Below are positions 49,412 to 61,500 of a stretch of DNA of 64,000 nt, one piece after another. Source of the stretch: Athripsodes cinereus (lineage: Eukaryota > Arthropoda > Insecta > Trichoptera > Leptoceridae); assembly GCA_947579605.1 (NCBI GenBank), contig OX388309.1, positions 18,422,713 to 18,486,712 of the forward strand, written 5' to 3'. The translations under genes were made by a program, and so were the position numbers. The stretch's first letter is position 1; each line of letters opens with the position of its first letter. The notes below the pieces were generated by a model. The model was not told where the DNA came from, did no database searches, and saw nothing but the letters and a program-made list of their open reading frames with translations.

Positions 49412-51472
49412 ACCGTAAATCGTTTATATTATAAAACACATAATATTATGTATTATAAGAAGTATCCAACCACCACCTGTATGGAATGGATAAAGACCAC
49501 ATATTGTGATTTATAATATAGAAGAACTATATTGTAACAGTAGACAGGTATAACTAAACTTTTTATATTCAATATATTGTATTATATAAATGTTATGTAT
49601 GAGATTATTTATTATTTGTGAAAATCATTTGTTAAGTCTTTCATAGTCCACAGATTGAGTAGCTTGAATGCCCTATCTAGATTTTTCGAAATACATACAT
49701 TCGTCACTAAAACAAATTATTTGGTGTGTGTGTGTGATATGTATTTATAAAGAAGTTTTTCCAGTATTTTACCGTTGATTGCCAAATATTTGTTATTATA
49801 ATTATTATTTTGGTGTCGAGAGGAAGTTGTATAATTGTTAATTTTTATATCTACCGGTTATTTCGATACATCACTTTGTGATTAATTCGCGTATAAGATG
49901 CGATTTTCGACTCTTATGCGATCATAGATAAGCATTTATATTGTCATAAGTAATAATTAATTTTCCCACCTTCGCTTCTTCTAGATGTTCATCTCCAATA
50001 ATGTGAAGTTTCATTCAAAGCTTTACTTATACTTACTGATACTTCAGATAAATTATTTCGATATATTAATCACAGAGTTAAAAACGGTAATATTGAGAGT
50101 TAAGTTTTCAATAATACACGAAGTATTTATGTATCAAACAGTGGGTATGAGATAATATTATATTTACCTACAATGATGTGTATATCCTTTGGTCTATCAT
50201 GTTATTTAATAATAATTCTTTTGTTGTGATGTACGTTTAATAAAATGTTCCGCAAACAACCAGAGATAGGAATATTATTTTTAGGTAGGTATTAATTATT
50301 TTTGTAAATTTGTGATCCGTGTAGTTATGTATCTACGTTCTCTTCATACTCCACTTGCTTTGTTATAATTTGCCTGTACGGTTGGTAAGTACATAATACA
50401 CAATAGTCTTTAGTACTGTACGTCAAAGTTGATAATAATATAGTAGAAGATAACTAACTATCTAGGTAATATTATTTATTTTGATTCTGTCTGTTACTTT
50501 TTTGGGATGTATATTGATTTTTTATTCGTTCCCAGGTGCCGTCAAACTCTCCTTTCACGACACAAGCTTTCACTTTACTGTGAAAGGTGTTTAAGGTTGT
50601 ATTTGGGCTTATAACAAAAACCCAGATATATCTTCTTCGTTGAAAAAATCTTGAAGTATATGCATTTACGGATGTCGCTAATTTAATGTTGCTAAATTTG
50701 TGTCTGCTTATTTATTAACTCTACTAAAGTGGAATAAATTCTATGTTGTATTATTTAGTGAAATTATTTAACATAAAATGTCTTCAAGGCTTATTCTTTG
50801 CATTATATCATTCAAAGCCCTTCAAGTTGATTTCCTTCTACTGTTCCTAGCCTTTTTCATATTCTTTTGTTTCCCGTTTTATCGATGCATCAGTTTTGAG
50901 TTCATAAATATGAACTATTTTCTCCTGGGTGTTCATTCAGTCGACGGTAATGAAATTTTCAATATCTAATTAGGCACTCGAAGCACCATATTGCGCACAC
51001 AACACGAAAGAGGAAGCAGTTTTACGTCTGACAGATGTCCATCTTCATCCGAGTATTTTTTATGACAGAATATCAAATATCGTGTCAACGGTTTTATGAA
51101 ATTGTGATGCAAAGATGGTCAAATTTAAGTATTGTCATTAATTAGGCGTCATTCAATTCTTCAACGGAAGTTTTATTTATTCTTATTCAAATCAATTTCT
51201 CTAATTTATGTGTGAAACTAGTATGTACCTAGTCCACTACACGAGCATGTATGTATTATAAATTATTGTAGCGGCCTAAACCTCGCATTCCAATGGACAG
51301 GAAATACGGCGGTGACTAGACGTCATGTCTATCTATGTTAATTCTGTTAGTTATTTGAATCAATACAAATATTTGTGAACAATACATAATGCACTATTAG
51401 GTACATACATACATATATTGGTTTTAATCAACACGTCAGATAAATTTAATATCACACCGCGAGCATCGTCCT
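49412..51472. other. AT-rich non-coding stretch
   Basis: Apart from the 35-bp repeat and a small CCTTTCAC/GTGAAAGG hairpin (50551-50587), nothing is supported. Confidence 0.5.
50237..50271. repeat. 35-bp dispersed direct repeat, copy 2
   Basis: TTTAATAAAATGTTCCGCAA with the following ACAACCAGAGATAGG is the partner of the copy at 49377-49411. Confidence 0.7.
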
Positions 51473-51678
51473 GGGTGTGTCCATATAGTAGGATGCGAAC
51501 GTCAATCAATCTTCAATCATTCGGTGACGATTCGGAGCACTATCCGAAGAAATATTAATACGTAAAAGGACGGGTATTGAAGGCATTCATTCGAATTTTT
51601 CTTCGGAAATTGCTCCGAATCGTCACCGAATGATTGATGATTGATGGACGTTCGCATCCTACTATCTGGACGGACCCC
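51473..51678. mobile_element. 206-bp fold-back MITE
   Basis: Arms of about 80 bp match imperfectly: the left has TAGTAGGATGCGAACGTC and ATTCGGTGACGATTCGGAGC; the right carries their reverse complements. The edges are GGGTGTGTCC and GGACGGACCCC. A further partial copy of the arm (CGAACGTC..TTCACCGAATGATT) follows at 51682-51705. The minus frame 51555-51749 merely runs through these repeats. Confidence 0.8.
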
Positions 51679-52021
51679 TTTTCGAACGTCTTCACCGAAT
51701 GATTAAATGTTGATATCTTCTTCGTCAACAAAATATGTCTCTGTGACAATTTGACAAGGTTATCTAGGTAATGATGAGAATTTTAAATACTTAAATTTAA
51801 TAATTATAATAGACACATAATATTTAGGTACCTATATCTATCTTTTATGAAACTTACAAAAATATTTATTCCGAAACTTAGAATTTTTATAGTCTTCTAC
51901 AACAATGTAAGCTTTTGTAAATAATCAATAATGTGTTCTTAATAAAATGTGTGGATGGTTAAATTATTTCATTGTCTTTGAAGTTCTTTGATAGTTGCCC
52001 TCTTCCGACAGGTGTTACTAT
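51679..52021. other. AT-rich non-coding stretch
   Basis: Holds only the partial extra arm of the preceding MITE. Confidence 0.5.
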
Positions 52022-52214
52022 GTCAGGCAATATTACTTTACGATACAATACAATAAGTCTCTAGAGAGAATAAATCAAACAGCCCGAATAATAAGACTTC
52101 TGTTTGGGGACAAATGATTTCAAATTCAAAATACATGATTCATTATTATTTATGAGACATAATGTGAGAAACAAAAGGCCTTTGGATGAATGTATTGTAA
52201 ACATACAATACTAA
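52022..52214 (+). pseudogene. LINE reverse-transcriptase scrap (CR1/L2-like)
   Basis: One frame gives YNKSLERINQTARIIRLLFG, like the L..LQR.QNRAARLI motif after the RT palm. After a stop and frameshift, FKFKIHDSLLFMRHNVRNKR follows in the place where CR1/L2 proteins have a YRI.FKI..L.Y... segment. The order and spacing fit, but the sequence is worn. Confidence 0.45.
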
Positions 52215-53733
52215 AAACACACTGTGTGTTACTCAACTTCTGTATTCTATGTAGGTTTCAAAATCAAACGATTTCGATTCAGATGAAATGTTGTTGGTTA
52301 TTTATTAGTCAGTATATTTTCATTTCTTTTCTACTGTAGGTAGGTAGTCTAAATATCTGACATTATTTTTGTTAACATCCTAGTAAATATAAATCATATT
52401 TTGTATTATTGTCAGTGTTATGTAGTTCATTCATTCAATAATTGTATACAAAAACAACTCATTACAGTAAACGGTTTCGCACAGTAGTTTCATATTACAC
52501 ATCATTGATTTGCTGTCGACTGTCATAAAAATCATAACTAATCATCTCTTCACAATTATGTCACGTCCCGTACAATGGCCGCTGTCAAAATAATAATTCT
52601 CCCTTTTTACTGTCACTTTAATTGTTGGGCTGTCACAACAATGCACTGTCTCGTGCCACGAGTGCAGCTTGCGCATTGTTTCTTTATGTCACTTCCACAA
52701 TAAAAAGCTTTACATTACGTTGTTTATTATTTATTACCAAAACGTATACACCATGATGAAATGAATAGTTCAAGTATTTTATTTACTACCTATTCTTCTG
52801 TTTTATTCTTTTGCGATTTTTATTATCCAATCCATACCATTGTTTTTATCTTCTAATGTTGTGTCAGATGGCTAACCAAGTCTGGAAAACTCTCCACTAA
52901 TGCCACTTCATTCACATACATTGTGAACATAATTATGAAACCTGCCCTCTACAAAACACCTCTTCACTCCGGTATTTTAGATCAGATGCAGTATTTGCAG
53001 TATCGTATTTTTCTTTTCTAAGTAACCAAACATGAATTTTAATATCTGTCAGCAATTTATTATTACTTGTTTATCTACTCATAATATACTTCGTATTTAA
53101 TTTTTTTTTGTTAGTATGTATTTGTTTTCAATTTGTTGATAGTTTTTTTTCTCCATTGTTTCAGGTTTGTTGAGTTCTTCACTTACAAGATCCAGTAAAT
53201 CTATTTTTGTTGCTGTTAAAAGAGTTGTGAGTTAACGTATTGGAGATGGCGTATGGCCGATATTATTATTTTGAATCCATTTTCCAGACTCTAATTTATT
53301 ATAATGAGTAGTTTGTTAAACTTGTATAAACATATTATTAGTTTTCATAACAAATAATGATTACATTGTATAATTACGAGACACGTATCATATTTTATTC
53401 TATTTATCTTTGATATTTTTTATAACGATTTAACGTGGATCCGTGTCGTGTCCAAAATTATCCCAGACTTTTGTTAAGGTTACAATTATCTCCAAAATTC
53501 AATTCATTCGAAGGTCAATTTTGAACACATACTTTATTAAGTTTTAAAAGCAGTAACTAATCTTATTTTTTGAAAAGTTTTTTTAAATAAATGTAATTTA
53601 CCTCTGATTAATATGTCTGCTTGTCAAAATTTCATCAGTCCATAATTAATATAATCTACGTGGGAACTTCAAATTAGGCACAAATAATCTGTACCGCCTT
53701 CTTCACTATTTGATTGCTGTTAATAAAATATAA
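52215..53733. other. AT-rich non-coding stretch
   Basis: No supported feature. Confidence 0.5.
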
Positions 53734-53990
53734 CGTCGTTGGTTCGATGAAACCTCTTATGTGCTCCAAACTAAATTTTACAGGGGACGCAAAAAATCTG
53801 TTTTAAAGTCCACAGATCTACAAATGTAATCAAATTTATTATCAATTTCATGTAAAATGTCTAAAATTTCACATGAATTTGATAATAATTTTGATTACAT
53901 TTGTTGATCTGTGGACTTTAAAACAGTTTTTTTGCGTCCCATGTAAAATTTGGTTTGGAGCACATAAGAGGTTTCATTGAACCAACGACG
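53734..53990. mobile_element. 257-bp fold-back MITE
   Basis: Long imperfect inverted repeats of about 120 bp run from CGTCGTTGGTTCGATGAAAC on the left to GTTTCATTGAACCAACGACG on the right, with a very short spacer around 53860. ATAA flanks both sides (53730-53733 and 53991-53994) and may be a 4-bp target duplication, or a TAA one as for Harbinger-type elements. A transcript would form a nearly complete hairpin. Confidence 0.85.
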
Positions 53991-56147
53991 ATAATTAAAG
54001 ACTGATCATTTGTAGGTTAAAAATAAATATGTTGAAATACATACAAAAGTAATAACATTAAATATTATAACATATCACTGTACATGTGTATGGCAGAAAA
54101 TGATTTTATGTAAGTAATAACCGTTAGTAGTTACAGTGCCCACAGACATTAAATTTATTGAATAAATTGTACAACCGCTATGGATGTATAGGCGGCTATA
54201 ACATTTACAAGTAAATGTAACTGCAAATATAGAAATTCACATTAAAATACCTTTCTATTATATTAATATTGTTACTACTATCCTGGAAAATCATGCCACG
54301 ATATCATATGATTCTAATAAATTTCTATATTACTTTATTAACGATTTTATATTTTATACTCGATAACGGGTGGATAGCCAAAATAAAAAAAAAATATTAT
54401 ATACTTTTTTTATATTTTGAAATTTTCAGACTGCGTTTTGATTATGATAGTAAAATCACAAGGCTAATCTTTATACTAGTATGTACCCGTTTAAATTCGA
54501 TATTCACATAATTATTTTTTATTGTTGTCTGCATTCAACCTTTCCGTGGTAACATCTAGATGTGCCTACAATTTCTTATGTTGTAGTAAAATTAGTTCAT
54601 ATCTCATTATCTTCTTACTCCTTTGGTCGTTATGTGGAATTATTTTACATCACGACGAATGGATATAGTTCATATTTTTTTAATAATTCAATATGATGCA
54701 CGTAGGAATATTATTGTCGAAGATAGAATGGGAAATGTTTATATATTTTACACAAGTATCACGATTCTGCATTCTGCAGTAATAATCCCGTGGGACTGAT
54801 GTTTCCTATTGTTGTTCCGCACTGCTCCTCCCCTGTGTCAGCAGTTCATCGCATTCTTCCGCCGTTCCCAACCACTTTAAATGAAACGAGTTGAAAGGGT
54901 CACTTGATTTAACATTACGCAATATCGCACCGAGCGCCAATGTAAACATTTCACATTACATATTTCCATGATTTATGTAATTACGTTTCTCGTACATTGA
55001 ACAAGTCTCGTTTCTCGTGAGATTATTCTTCTCATATAATATATTTATTACATATGATTTTCCACGATTGAACTTACAACTAACTCGCATCGTATCTACT
55101 TATTTTAATTATTCCTGAAAACATCAACATCATCTGTGTGATAATTATTCATTTTATGCAGTGACCGCAATTTAACTACTAGATCCTTAGAGTTGTATTT
55201 ACTTGTAAGGTTTTCGAAGTATATTTTCTTATTTAAAATTCAAATTATCCACAAAGCCATTGTTGTCTGTGTAAACACATGAACTCCAATCGTGATTATT
55301 TCGTAGAATATATTTTTTTAAACAAATAAGTATTCGCATCATTATATCGCGTGGTTTTATTGATGTTGCGTATTTCTTTGAATAAAAAAAATGAAAATAA
55401 TAATTCGTGGTATGTATTATAACTTGTACTATTTGATTTGTATACAAATTAGCTATTCAAAAATGTATGAGTTAAACACATCTGGTATGACGTTTACTGC
55501 GTCGCAAACTATGTCAGTCGGTTTGTATCGTGAGAACTGAGAATAATAACTATAAAAAAATTACTACCTATATATTCTACGAGTACCTATCTATTTAAAA
55601 AAAAGTAGGTATAGGTATTTATACCTATATCGTTTATTACAAGTATCGTTAATGTTTCACATTCTTATTGTGAAAAAGACGTAGTTCGAACTGTAAAAGT
55701 TCGTAGATTTAGGATAAGTGTTTATACTTTTTTAAAAAGTGTTTTTTAAGTCTCAGGTTTCTTATTTTGGTATAAGAATTTGAAATATTTCGCGGTCTCC
55801 TCGAAATAATATTTTAGAAAAAAGGAATGATCTAAGACTGAAATTTCTTAATTTGCTAAAAAATGAAAAGTTCTTGGATTAAGCCAAAAATGCGTAGATT
55901 TACGTAAAAACACGTAGACAATAACCCTGATCATAAGGAACATGATGATATAGTTAGGTACACATATTTATTATGTACTAAGTAGGTAGGTATGTTTTAT
56001 TATAATTATATTCATTTCACAAGCAATCGTTAAAATAGTTATACGCTGTGTCCTAGATCACAGCGTACAGTAATTAGTAAATAGTAACATATTATTAGGC
56101 ATGTATGTGTAGTAGGTATATTTCAAGAATATTCGCTACTACAGTAG
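53991..56147. other. AT-rich non-coding stretch
   Basis: A GC-richer patch at 54780-54950 has no assignment. Open frames at 54269 and 55229 (minus) look like chance frames. Confidence 0.45.
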
Positions 56148-56738
56148 GTACACACTTCCACATACATTTATTTAAATGCAAAATATATAAAAAAAAAGTA
56201 TTTTTTAAATATTTTGGTCTCTTTTTTCATCTACGAAATTCCGAATTTCCTAAATTATTCTTTTTCACGTTACACTATAAATACTAATATTATTACGCCA
56301 CCACTGTATATTCCATACGTGGGGTACCCAGAAGACCAGCCGCATGTTATAAACATGCAAGCCATCCTTTCCGTGCCAACAAAAAATAAGACGGGTGTCA
56401 AATCTCGTTGCCGAACCCAATATATAAAATGTCTTTATTTTGTTGAACACCTGCCTTTTACAGGACACTTGAAGACTTACGTTAAAGAGTGGGAGACCAA
56501 TTCTATAAATACTTACATCGACAGTATGAGAAAAAAAGTTTTTGATATTGCTTATGATTTTCCTAAATTAACGGGACTTATATTAATAAATTTCTTAATT
56601 GATAATCAAAACAAAATTCCTCTGTGTGACAAGTTTATAGGAATATTGATTCGTACTCATAATTATGTAGGTTTAGTTAGACTATATAATACGAACTCAT
56701 TGCGCGTATTTATATGTATAAATATTATGGTTTAAATA
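56148..56738 (+). CDS. Longest open frame of the window, unidentified protein
   Basis: Open from just after TAG at 56145-56147 to TAA at 56736-56738 (about 196 codons). No ATG lies near the start, and the first Met is roughly 70 codons in. The first third is Lys/Phe/Tyr-rich and may not be coding. From about 56310 on, the translation looks like a real globular protein, with YPEDQPHVINMQAILSVP, SRCRTQYIKCLYFVEHLPF, YVKEWETNSINTYIDSMRKK and PLCDKFIGILIRTHN. GTAGGT at 56668 would be a reasonable splice donor and CCCAG at 56326-56330 an acceptor, so it could be an internal exon of about 110 codons. Alternatives are a transposon or integrated-virus relic. I do not recognise the family. Confidence 0.35.
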
Positions 56739-57225
56739 TAAGCAATAGTACGTACACTCAGAAGTGAACAAATTATTAAAAACTTCAGAAAGTTAGAAAC
56801 GAAAATATTAACATCAATAATACAATAGTAATTGTATGATGACAAAGTGGTAAACCAATTTACCTACTCGTATATTATTTCCCAATAGAAATTCTTGTAA
56901 TGTTTTATTCATTCATGCAATAATTTTATTATGGTACTAATTTGTTACTATACGGAACTAGTGATAACATTTTACATTATTATTTTGTTTACGCCAGTAG
57001 ATAATTTGTATAATGCGTAAATTTGTAAAACATACAACATGTGCCTTATCATAGGATTAATTTGGTACGTATTATTATTTGACCTACATTATATTATTAT
57101 TATTCAGCAATCAACACTACCAACTCATACAACACAATTTGACGAAAATATTTACTTGTAATTAACAAAAACTTTTAAAATATTGATGTTGTTGACCGAA
57201 GATACTTGTTGGAAGTCTATTTCAA
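56739..57225. other. AT-rich non-coding stretch
   Basis: No supported feature. Confidence 0.5.
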
Positions 57226-57444
57226 GATAAAATTGAAAAAAAAAAAACATAATATGTAGTTAACTTCCAAATGACTTTGATTAACTTCGCATACTAGTAT
57301 TTAGAGACTATCGACTCCATCATCAAGCGATTAGGTAAAAACTTTTTACTAATCACCTGATGATGGAGTCAAGAGTCTCCTAATACTAGTAGGCAAAGTC
57401 ATTTGGAATTAACTACATATTGTGTTTTTTTTTTCAATTTTATC
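57226..57444. mobile_element. 219-bp fold-back element with degenerate hammerhead-like plan
   Basis: Arms of about 100 bp pair imperfectly. The outer ends are GATAAAATTG / CAATTTTATC, inner parts share CCAAATGACTTTG and GACTCCATCATCA. The left arm has about ten extra bases (ATTAACTTCG). Each arm carries CYTGATGA or TTGATGA, a GGAGUC..CUC stem-like segment, then TAA and the palindrome ATACTAGTA(T). This is the order of a hammerhead, but UAA replaces the GAA needed in the core. It sits directly upstream of a LINE tail. Confidence 0.75.
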
Positions 57445-57454
57445 ATAAACTTTT

Positions 57455-57578
57455 AACACAAGCGTCTGCGATAAACTCGCCCATTGCACAAAATTATGTT
57501 ATCAGTAGTGATGATGTCGTTTTTTTTCTATCGTATACTATTTTTGTGCAATAAATATTTTTATTATTATTATTATTC
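57455..57578 (+). repeat. LINE 3' end with (ATT)n tail
   Basis: GCGATAAACTCGCCCATTGC, then TGTGCAATAAATATTTTTATT running into (ATT)n, resembles the 3' UTR and tail of an arthropod LINE. It is related to the copies at 16.67 and 57.93 kb. No coding part is present. Confidence 0.55.
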
Positions 57579-57929
57579 TTTGATGCATAGGTATTTTTAA
57601 ATTCAAAATTTAATTCAATCGTTCACTTTTTACAGAATATTTAGAAAACAAAGAATGTATCTTGATGCGAGAATGGTTTCACTTTACAATAATAGTCAGA
57701 ATTAGACAAGAATCGGGACATGTTATTATTTAAACATACCTATCTAGATTTGTTGGTATACAATATATATTTATCTTACTCTTCTCAATAAGAGTTACTC
57801 CACTGATCACCCCGCCTTTGGAAGATACCGTAATTGTGTAGATAGATACATAGGTAGGTAGGTACCAAAAGTACCTACTTATTAAAATAGTTTTCACGTA
57901 CGCTCTACTTGCTGAACCTCTCTATTTGA
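57579..57929. other. AT-rich non-coding stretch
   Basis: Contains a GTAGGTAC-CAAAA-GTACCTAC small hairpin near 57857-57876. Confidence 0.5.
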
Positions 57930-58020
57930 TTTGGTTAGCTGGAAGATATTGCCTCCAGGCAATAAGCTCGCCAATTGTTCATGATTTTTTTTATCAATAA
58001 AGTGTTATTATTATTATTTG
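57930..58020 (+). repeat. LINE 3' end with (ATT)n tail
   Basis: GGTTAGCTGGAAGATATTGC, GCAATAAGCTCGCCAATTG and a TATCAATAAAGTGTTATTATT tail: the best-preserved copy of the family also seen at 16.67 and 57.46 kb. Confidence 0.6.
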
Positions 58021-59495
58021 TAATTTGAGGCGTTTGATAAACACAAGTTGCAATATTTTTATTTTTATTAATTACGTAGGTTTTAGTAATTTATAGAAGT
58101 TAGGTGATAGGTATGTGAAATATTTGGCTTCATTCACTTATGATTTGGAATTTAAATGCAGATTTTCCTTATTTAGACCATTTGCATCAATGCTATTTTT
58201 TAATGAGCATAACGATGCGATATTAGCTATTTATTATGGCTCCCGCATATTACCCACTTTATTAGGTTTATTAGGCTGATATAATTTTCATGAAATTGTT
58301 TGCAAGTTCTCCCGCTATCAGGCGATTATAGTCGCATCAAAAAATATTCAGTCGGTTTATGTTTTTATTATTGTTATTACATCGTGTTATTATTTTTCCT
58401 GTTACTTAATACATAACATTCTGTACTACGTGTTTACTGCGCAAAAACAAAGTTTTAGCGCTCTTTTTTATCACCATGCTGGTTGGTGTATGTGCAATAG
58501 AATTCGCGCGTTTTCTTCGTTCTGCCATTGGTCCGGAAGCGACCTTGTCGGAGTGTTTTATATTTTCATATTTATAGGTATACAGTGTATTTCGCGGAAT
58601 AACAACACAATACAAAAATAATATTATTAATTCCTTTGTCCCGCCATTTGCAGTGCAATGATTAGGTATACAAGGAAACATTCAACGTTATTATCAATTC
58701 GTAAATCGTGACTTCAACAAGACATCCATCTATCTAGTTATCTTACTTGTCCTAACATTTCCTATGGGTAGCCAGTGGATATCTGCTCATATAAAAGTGA
58801 TCATTTCAATTAATTCTTAATTTTTGTGTTTTTTTTTTTAATTTTCTTTGAATGCATAAAAAACAAGTTAGTGGGCATGCAATGATGTTAAAACTCATCG
58901 GATCATATTGGAATGATGTTGATTAGATTGCCTTGAATAAGATTGAATTTATTCTTTTGTGACTCTTAGATTAAAACAAAAGCTTTCTTCTTACATGTAA
59001 TATCTATGTGATATTCATAATAATAATATTAAACTGTTTAATGTGTATTTACTTATGTGTAAGAAGAGAAGTAAACTTTTCATTTCCTTTCCTTCTCATT
59101 TCATTACTTATTCAGTTCTGGATGCGTGAGTGCATTATTGCAATAGGATTTTTTTTAAATAATGTTCATATCAGTATGTATCTGAAATAAAAACCTTTGG
59201 AGAAGGATACGTGTGAAAATATAAAACATTATTGTGAAAGGATCTATGTAAATACATAATATAACGTTAGTACTTTTAATTATTTTAATCCTTGAAGTTA
59301 ATACCTCCAAAGAACAGTCAATGACAAAATCTAGTGAATAAAAATATATATGTAGCAATAAACACAAATATGCAACTGTGGTAGTAACTACACACACTTG
59401 CTTTGTGTTTGAATACGAAGTTTATATGTGTTTTATTTTATCAGTGTTGCCATTGGTCGCCTGTCCTGCTATAAAATACACTCTCACATGTAAAT
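58021..59495. other. AT-rich non-coding stretch
   Basis: 58430-58560 is GC-richer, with ATTGG next to CCGGAAGCG (CCAAT-box-like and ETS-like words), but no gene can be linked to it. Confidence 0.4.
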
Positions 59496-60085
59496 GAATC
59501 AGTCATTTGAGAAACAACATAAGTCAGGTTTTTAGCGGATATGATTTTTTTTTATTTGGGTCCTTTTTCTTGAAACGCACGTTATTTCATTTAAAAATCA
59601 CGTAATTTTTACCTATTTGATACAAATTGAGCTGATTAATTTGGCCAGTCAAAAGAGAAACAACACAAGTCAGTGACTTACGTTGTTACTACACTAAATT
59701 CATTCGTGTCGATTCACAGCTGACACTTAATGCCAACCACTAACGTGGGTGAAAATGATGGATATTAGTGATTCTTGGTTGTTTTATAAATAATCTGGGA
59801 TGAAAATATTGATTTTTATTCCCTGAAATGAGTGTTCATTTTAGGAATAACATAAGTTAAAGGTTTGAATAAACAAATTTGTTTATTCAAAAGTTTGTTG
59901 AATAAACAAATTTATATACAAATAAAATATTTTGACAAAAAATAAAGGTTTATAATCAAAAAATACATTAAGTTATATTTTGATTTGAGTTAGATATCAA
60001 CATTTCATTCAAAATTTTATAACAAACAGTGATTTCTGAAAAGTTTGTGTTAACTGACTTAAGTTGTTTCTCAAATGACCGATTC
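59496..60085. mobile_element. 590-bp non-autonomous inverted-repeat element
   Basis: GAATCAGTCATTTGAGAAAC on the left and GTTTCTCAAATGACCGATTC on the right extend as about 32-bp inverted repeats with two mismatches. AAAT flanks both sides (59492-59495 and 60086-60089), a probable 4-bp target duplication. Inside are further copies of the end motif, including AACAACACAAGTCA-G-TGACTTACGTTGTT near 59660 and the 28-bp palindrome listed next. No transposase frame. Confidence 0.8.
59864..59891. repeat. 28-bp perfect palindrome
   Basis: TTTGAATAAACAAA and its exact mirror meet at 59877/59878. A third half-copy, TTGAATAAACAAATTT, follows near 59898. It lies inside the 590-bp element. Confidence 0.9.
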
Positions 60086-60273
60086 AAATGCCAATACATG
60101 CATACATATCTACGCAAAGCAACGAACCTACACAAAACAAAATATCTATAATATATTATTGTGTATTGCATTACTAATACATACACATAGTTATACCTCC
60201 TATAACTTAAAAAAACGTAAACGTAGTAGATCTCTATGAGCAACACTAGCATTAAATCCTGCTTTGTTCAGGG

Positions 60274-60488
60274 AATAATTCAACTTGTAGTGAAACACCG
60301 TAAAGTAAGATAAAGTTATTACACGCAGTTGTCCCACTTGTGGGAGATCTCGTAATGATACCTATACTGTAGATAAAATAATGTAATAATTCAACTTGTA
60401 GTGAAACACCGTAAAGTAAGATAAAGTTATTACACGCAGTTGTCCCACTTGTGGGAGATCTCGTAATGATACCTATACTGTAGATAAA
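60274..60488. repeat. 111-bp tandem duplication
   Basis: Copies 60274-60384 and 60385-60488 are essentially identical over 104 bases. Each contains TCCCACTTGTGGGA, a short palindrome. The minus-strand frame at 60252-60497 repeats the same peptide twice simply because of the duplication. Confidence 0.9.
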
Positions 60489-61464
60489 TGTCAGCATTCT
60501 ATTTATCTACATATCTACTTGAGAATGGCCAAACTTATTTATAGTATTATGCCATTACTTTGATTCAAATATATTTTTCTGTTGTCACCTGTAAAAAGTA
60601 TTGATGTAAACTTCTATGTATAAATATATTCTATTTTTATCATATCGCTAGTCTTTAATAAAAGTTTTTCAATAGTTTTACACAATATATCCATAGGTAA
60701 ATATTAAAAATATTATGCATAACAAAAAAATAAGACTTCGTTATGTTTATTTATTCTAGTTTATTCAATGGAATTGAATTGACAAAATGTGGGCAACAAT
60801 AATTTGTGTACAAAATTCTGTTATTGTGTGATGATGATGAATAATTTGTCAACAAATAAAATACTTGATGAAAAATTACGTTCCAACATGTGAAAAAATC
60901 CGAAACATATTTAATTGTTGTTTTTATCTTTTTAATACTGTTTTATGTATAAAAAAAAATTGATGCATTTTGTACCTGTTTCATGTTTAGTAAAAGTTGT
61001 GATATAGGATAATATACCTACTACTGTAATTGTGTTTGTAATACGAGTGTGTAAACGTAGATACATAGGAGCGAACTATGATTATTATGATTATTTTGCC
61101 GATATTTATGTATCGTACATTAAGTAAGATGCGTCACTCATACGGCAACTTATTTGTGATAATATTACTTTGTACCTACTAACTAAGTCCGCCATCTGCA
61201 CTGTAAAGTTCTCGTGTCTTTACGACAACGTAGAATTGCAATGTTTATGTTTACACGAAATACATAAGTACATAGTTGTATATATGGCTGTATTATTACT
61301 ATGTACTGTACAGTGTACATACTACGCTACGGCGCGTCGTCAGTCACGTCACTGATTGTGGCAAATTTCATTACCAGCATTACTACAATCATCTATCTAC
61401 CCACACGTTTCATATTATATTAAAAGTGTTCATTCATACGTCAGATCAAAAAAATATTTTAGTA
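60489..61464. other. AT-rich non-coding stretch
   Basis: No supported feature. Confidence 0.5.
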
Positions 61465-61500
61465 CGACTGACCTGCGTTCGTTTCCCGGGTGAGTCGCGA
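61465..61500 (+). mobile_element. tRNA-derived SINE B-box scrap
   Basis: GCGTTCGTTTCCCGGGTGAG resembles the B-box and T-arm of tRNA-derived SINEs (GGTTCGATTCCCGGG). No A-box is found upstream, so it would be a 5'-truncated copy. Confidence 0.35.

Noticed and set aside
60252..60497. Minus-strand frame with a repeated peptide
   Set aside because: The repeat is a direct result of the 111-bp tandem DNA duplication; no sign of coding.
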